64,000 nucleotides of DNA from Corticium candelabrum (taxonomy: Eukaryota > Porifera > Homoscleromorpha > Homosclerophorida > Plakinidae). A program made the position numbers and the translations under genes. Location of the stretch: NCBI RefSeq assembly GCF_963422355.1, contig NC_085098.1, positions 4,932,265 through 4,996,264 on the forward strand, read 5' to 3'. A model generated the notes under the pieces. That model had not been told where the DNA came from. It saw nothing but the letters and a program-made list of their open reading frames with translations, and did no database searches. Positions 61,501 to 64,000 of this stretch are shown here, one piece after another. Numbering within the stretch: the first letter of the stretch is position 1; each line of letters begins with the position of its first letter.

Positions 61501-64000
61501 AAAGGAGTTCATGTTGTTCTAAATTATGTGATAAATTTGTTTTTTCTCACCGACCAGCAATGTTTACTCAAGAAGTAAAAAATGAACTAATTTCTTCTTG
61601 TAGACTAGAACCGGCTCTTCATTTCTTTCAGGATGGATCTGTTTTGAAACCATCACTCAACTTTTTTTCACTAAATCTTTCATCTGTAGTTTCTGAAACG
61701 TGGAATCCAACATCAACTATTACTCTGTTTAATCACTCCAGCATTCGTAGTGCTCAATTTCAGTTTGAATCAAAGACTAATAAGAACGCTTTCTGTGTTG
61801 ATCCGGTGAGTGGTGAAATAAAGCCAAATAGTAGCTGTCAAGTTTTAGTGTCGTTTGACAAAAGTCATTTAACTGCTGGAAGAAACAGCGCAGTTTATGC
61901 TAGTAGCTGGTTTGTCATATCTATTCGATCTCAGCCGTTTTCTCTAAATGGTTCTATGGATAGTTACGTGGAAGAGCTGAATGGTCAAGTATTTGCTTTT
62001 GTTGTGGGTGAACTTCAGCCTATTGATACTTGTTTAAATGTGTCTCCTCTTTGCATCGATTTTGGAGCGATATCTGCCGGACTTGGAGGCGGGACACACA
62101 CCAAGTTTGCTGTTGTTCGAAACAATTCTGATCATAACGTGACGGCTATAGCAAAACTGCAAGGCAGCGACACTGAGTCAGCTAAAATTGTGTGCAAAAT
62201 TGGAACGGACAAGATGCACACCTTGAAACCTACTGAAGATTTCTCATGGTCCATAGAACCGTTGTCTTTCACAGCAGTCACAGTTGATTGTATACCTCTT
62301 GATAAACCGGGCAAAGTCGATGCCAAACTGACTTTCAAATTTCCTTCTGGGAAAGTGATCGAGACTCCTATTAGAGGCGTTATAGTGAATCCTCAACTTA
62401 CGTTGACTATCGATGGTATCCGGAAACAGATCGGGGAACATACGAGCGGAAACAACAAGTGCATTCAGTTTTCGATTGATGAACAGAAAACGCAAGAGAC
62501 TGTACGCGTTGAGAATAGGGGGTTAGTTTCTTGCAAGTTGTCCGAGGTTATGTTGCTTTTACCTCGTACGTTTCATAAAATTCCAGCTGCTTCTACTTTG
62601 CTGCTTCCGCGTACGTCAATATTGTTAACATTTGAGAAATCTTTGCTGCCAATGAAATTTTACTGTGGTGGAAAGGAAGTCAATTTGGTCAAGACCAGCG
62701 CAAACTCATTTTCAAACTTCAGTTCGGTACCAGTACGCATTTATGGCACCAATAATGTAACAATAGTGTCGTTATCAGAGGGAGTAAGGCAGTCCGGATT
62801 ATGGTCTATTAAAGAGGTCAACGGAAATGAGCTAAAGTTGCTGTCACAAATACCGATTAAGTTTCAACTGCAATTGACTGGCATGGCTTCATGCCGTACT
62901 AACGTGACCTGTAGCAATTCTCGCGTGTCATTAAAGCCATCTATAATAAGTTTAGCTACACCCAAACGCAACCAAGATATTACTTGCTTATATTGCCCAG
63001 TAACAAGTCTTGATCGTTTTAACATCGACATCTCTTATACGACAAAGTCAATGTCAGGACCAAGGGAGAGTTTTTCCGCGCCTCACGTGGTTCGTACCAG
63101 CGAAACTGTGCAGACCAAGTTTACATTTTGGCTGCAGGACAACCAACCCGTCTCTAAACATTTCTTTTGTGAGCAACTGCAAGAAGGCAAAATGAGTGAA
63201 GTAGACATAGATATAACAATAGCTGGCGGCAAGGGCGTTCGACGATCGTTGAACTATGAGGTCAGTGCAAAGTCTGTTAATTGTTCAAGCAAATGGCAGG
63301 CAAGCAAACCGAAAGAGTGGCACAACTGTTCAGATCGGAGATCTGAGAAACTACCAGAAAAAGCAGAGAAAAGGAAGATTGGGATTACTAAAGAGATAAC
63401 AGAGGATTTTGGTGTCTGTGGATGTGAAATCCATTTGAAATGCTCTGACAGTCTTAAAGTCTGGTGTGGAGAAGTTGTTCCTTACTCGACTAAACTTTAC
63501 TTTTTTGATCAGAACGTTGAACGACAAGAACAAGAATACCACTTGAACGAAGACAAAGAAGTGGCGGTTATTGGAATGGTAGCAGACGCACTCCACCTCG
63601 TGCAAAGAAAAGAGAGTTTTCGTGTTGCTGCTATCGCTGTCATGAAAGCAATAATTTGTCAGGAGGACGAAACATCTGAAAGTGAGACAGAAAACGAAGC
63701 AAATTTGATAAGCCGTTTGGTTGATGCGGCTGAAGATGTAACTGCAACTTCGATATCAGATATTTTACTAAATTCAAAGTATTGTTCACTTGAAGGAAGC
63801 GTATTGAAAGCATGTCAACATGGGCTACTTGCGTGCAAGCTGGCGACAATGTGTAAGCTTAACTCTGTTAAAGTATATTTTCCAAACAGCAAAGATCTTA
63901 TAGATGCGATTATCGAGTGTCTCATCTTGCCACAAACAGATTCTTTGCCTTATCATTGGCGCGCTCTTTTCACTAATCTGAAAGCTCTAATTTGTCTGGT
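52538..64000 (+). CDS. Giant midasin-like AAA+ protein, exon 2 part 2 (AAA6 to ASH-like domains), runs off the window
   Basis: From about 52539 a different frame is open without a stop to the window edge (11.46 kb, about 3,820 codons). It continues AAA6 with KLHVIPLSEDTDTDRLIG, WVLLDNLSAAP (residue about 3267) and FRLFATVNPT. About 2,800 residues follow (53300-61670), rich in predicted helix and unrecognised. Around 61680-62500, beta-rich Ig-like repeats appear: WNPTSTITLFNHS, LCIDFGAISAG and FSIDEQKTQETVRVENRG, the pattern of ASPM-SPD2-Hydin (ASH/MSP-like) domains. The coding region continues past 64000, so a C-terminal MIDAS/VWA domain could lie outside. No intron signals are needed anywhere in the exon. 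Confidence 0.82.
61680..62520 (+). other. ASH/MSP-like Ig domains in the giant protein
   Basis: At least two tandem beta-sandwich-like units, roughly residues 6139-6250 and 6260-6410. Each has a strand-start such as TITLFNHS or TKFAVVRNNS, a Pro-containing turn, and a closing strand such as CQVLVSFD or VTVDCIPLD. ASH domains are typical of ciliary and centrosomal proteins. Assignment is by eye. Confidence 0.55.

Overview
The window looks like nuclear DNA of an early-branching or other marine invertebrate animal; a sponge or cnidarian would fit, but I cannot fix the taxon from sequence alone. Evidence for a eukaryote: two genes with 12 exons each and GT-AG introns, abundant (GT)n, (CA)n and (AT)n microsatellites, and a mixed load of decayed mobile elements (a CCHC/endonuclease/RT LINE, a DIRS-type retroelement, Ty3/Gypsy and MULE relics, fold-back elements).

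Layout. 1-5041: mobile-element relics (MULE-like transposase on the minus strand, hairpin MITE, non-LTR fragment, microsatellites). 5042-6735: a 1.7-kb fold-back element whose arms carry 22-bp minisatellites; it ends 159 bp before the next start codon. 6895-13194 and 13592-31476: two head-to-tail paralogues of the LONRF family (degenerate RING, TPR, RING, Lon substrate-binding domain). They share 12 exons and matching intron phases. The first has short introns after intron 1. The second has an 11.9-kb third intron filled by nested elements.

Inside that intron is a 9.77-kb element (17915-27681) with 130-bp terminal inverted repeats starting TAGCCTCG and a perfect 9-bp target duplication. It carries a DUF6589-type multi-exon gene on the minus strand and a later LINE insertion. 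Two short relatives with the same terminus and perfect 9-bp target duplications lie at 7862-8512 and 15308-16454. They define what may be an undescribed transposon family.

33794 to the window edge: a giant gene. A small first exon (33794-34071) is joined across a 9.5-kb intron (DIRS and Gypsy relics, a MITE, a 340-bp duplication) to a single exon of more than 20 kb (43545 to beyond 64000). The product exceeds 6,900 residues: six tandem midasin/dynein-type AAA+ modules, about 2,800 residues of unrecognised sequence, then Ig-like ASH-type domains, running off the window. One single-base frame break lies in the sixth AAA module near 52537. The AAA part resembles midasin, but the long tail with ASH-like domains is not part of midasin. 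This is the strongest candidate for an undescribed protein machine here.
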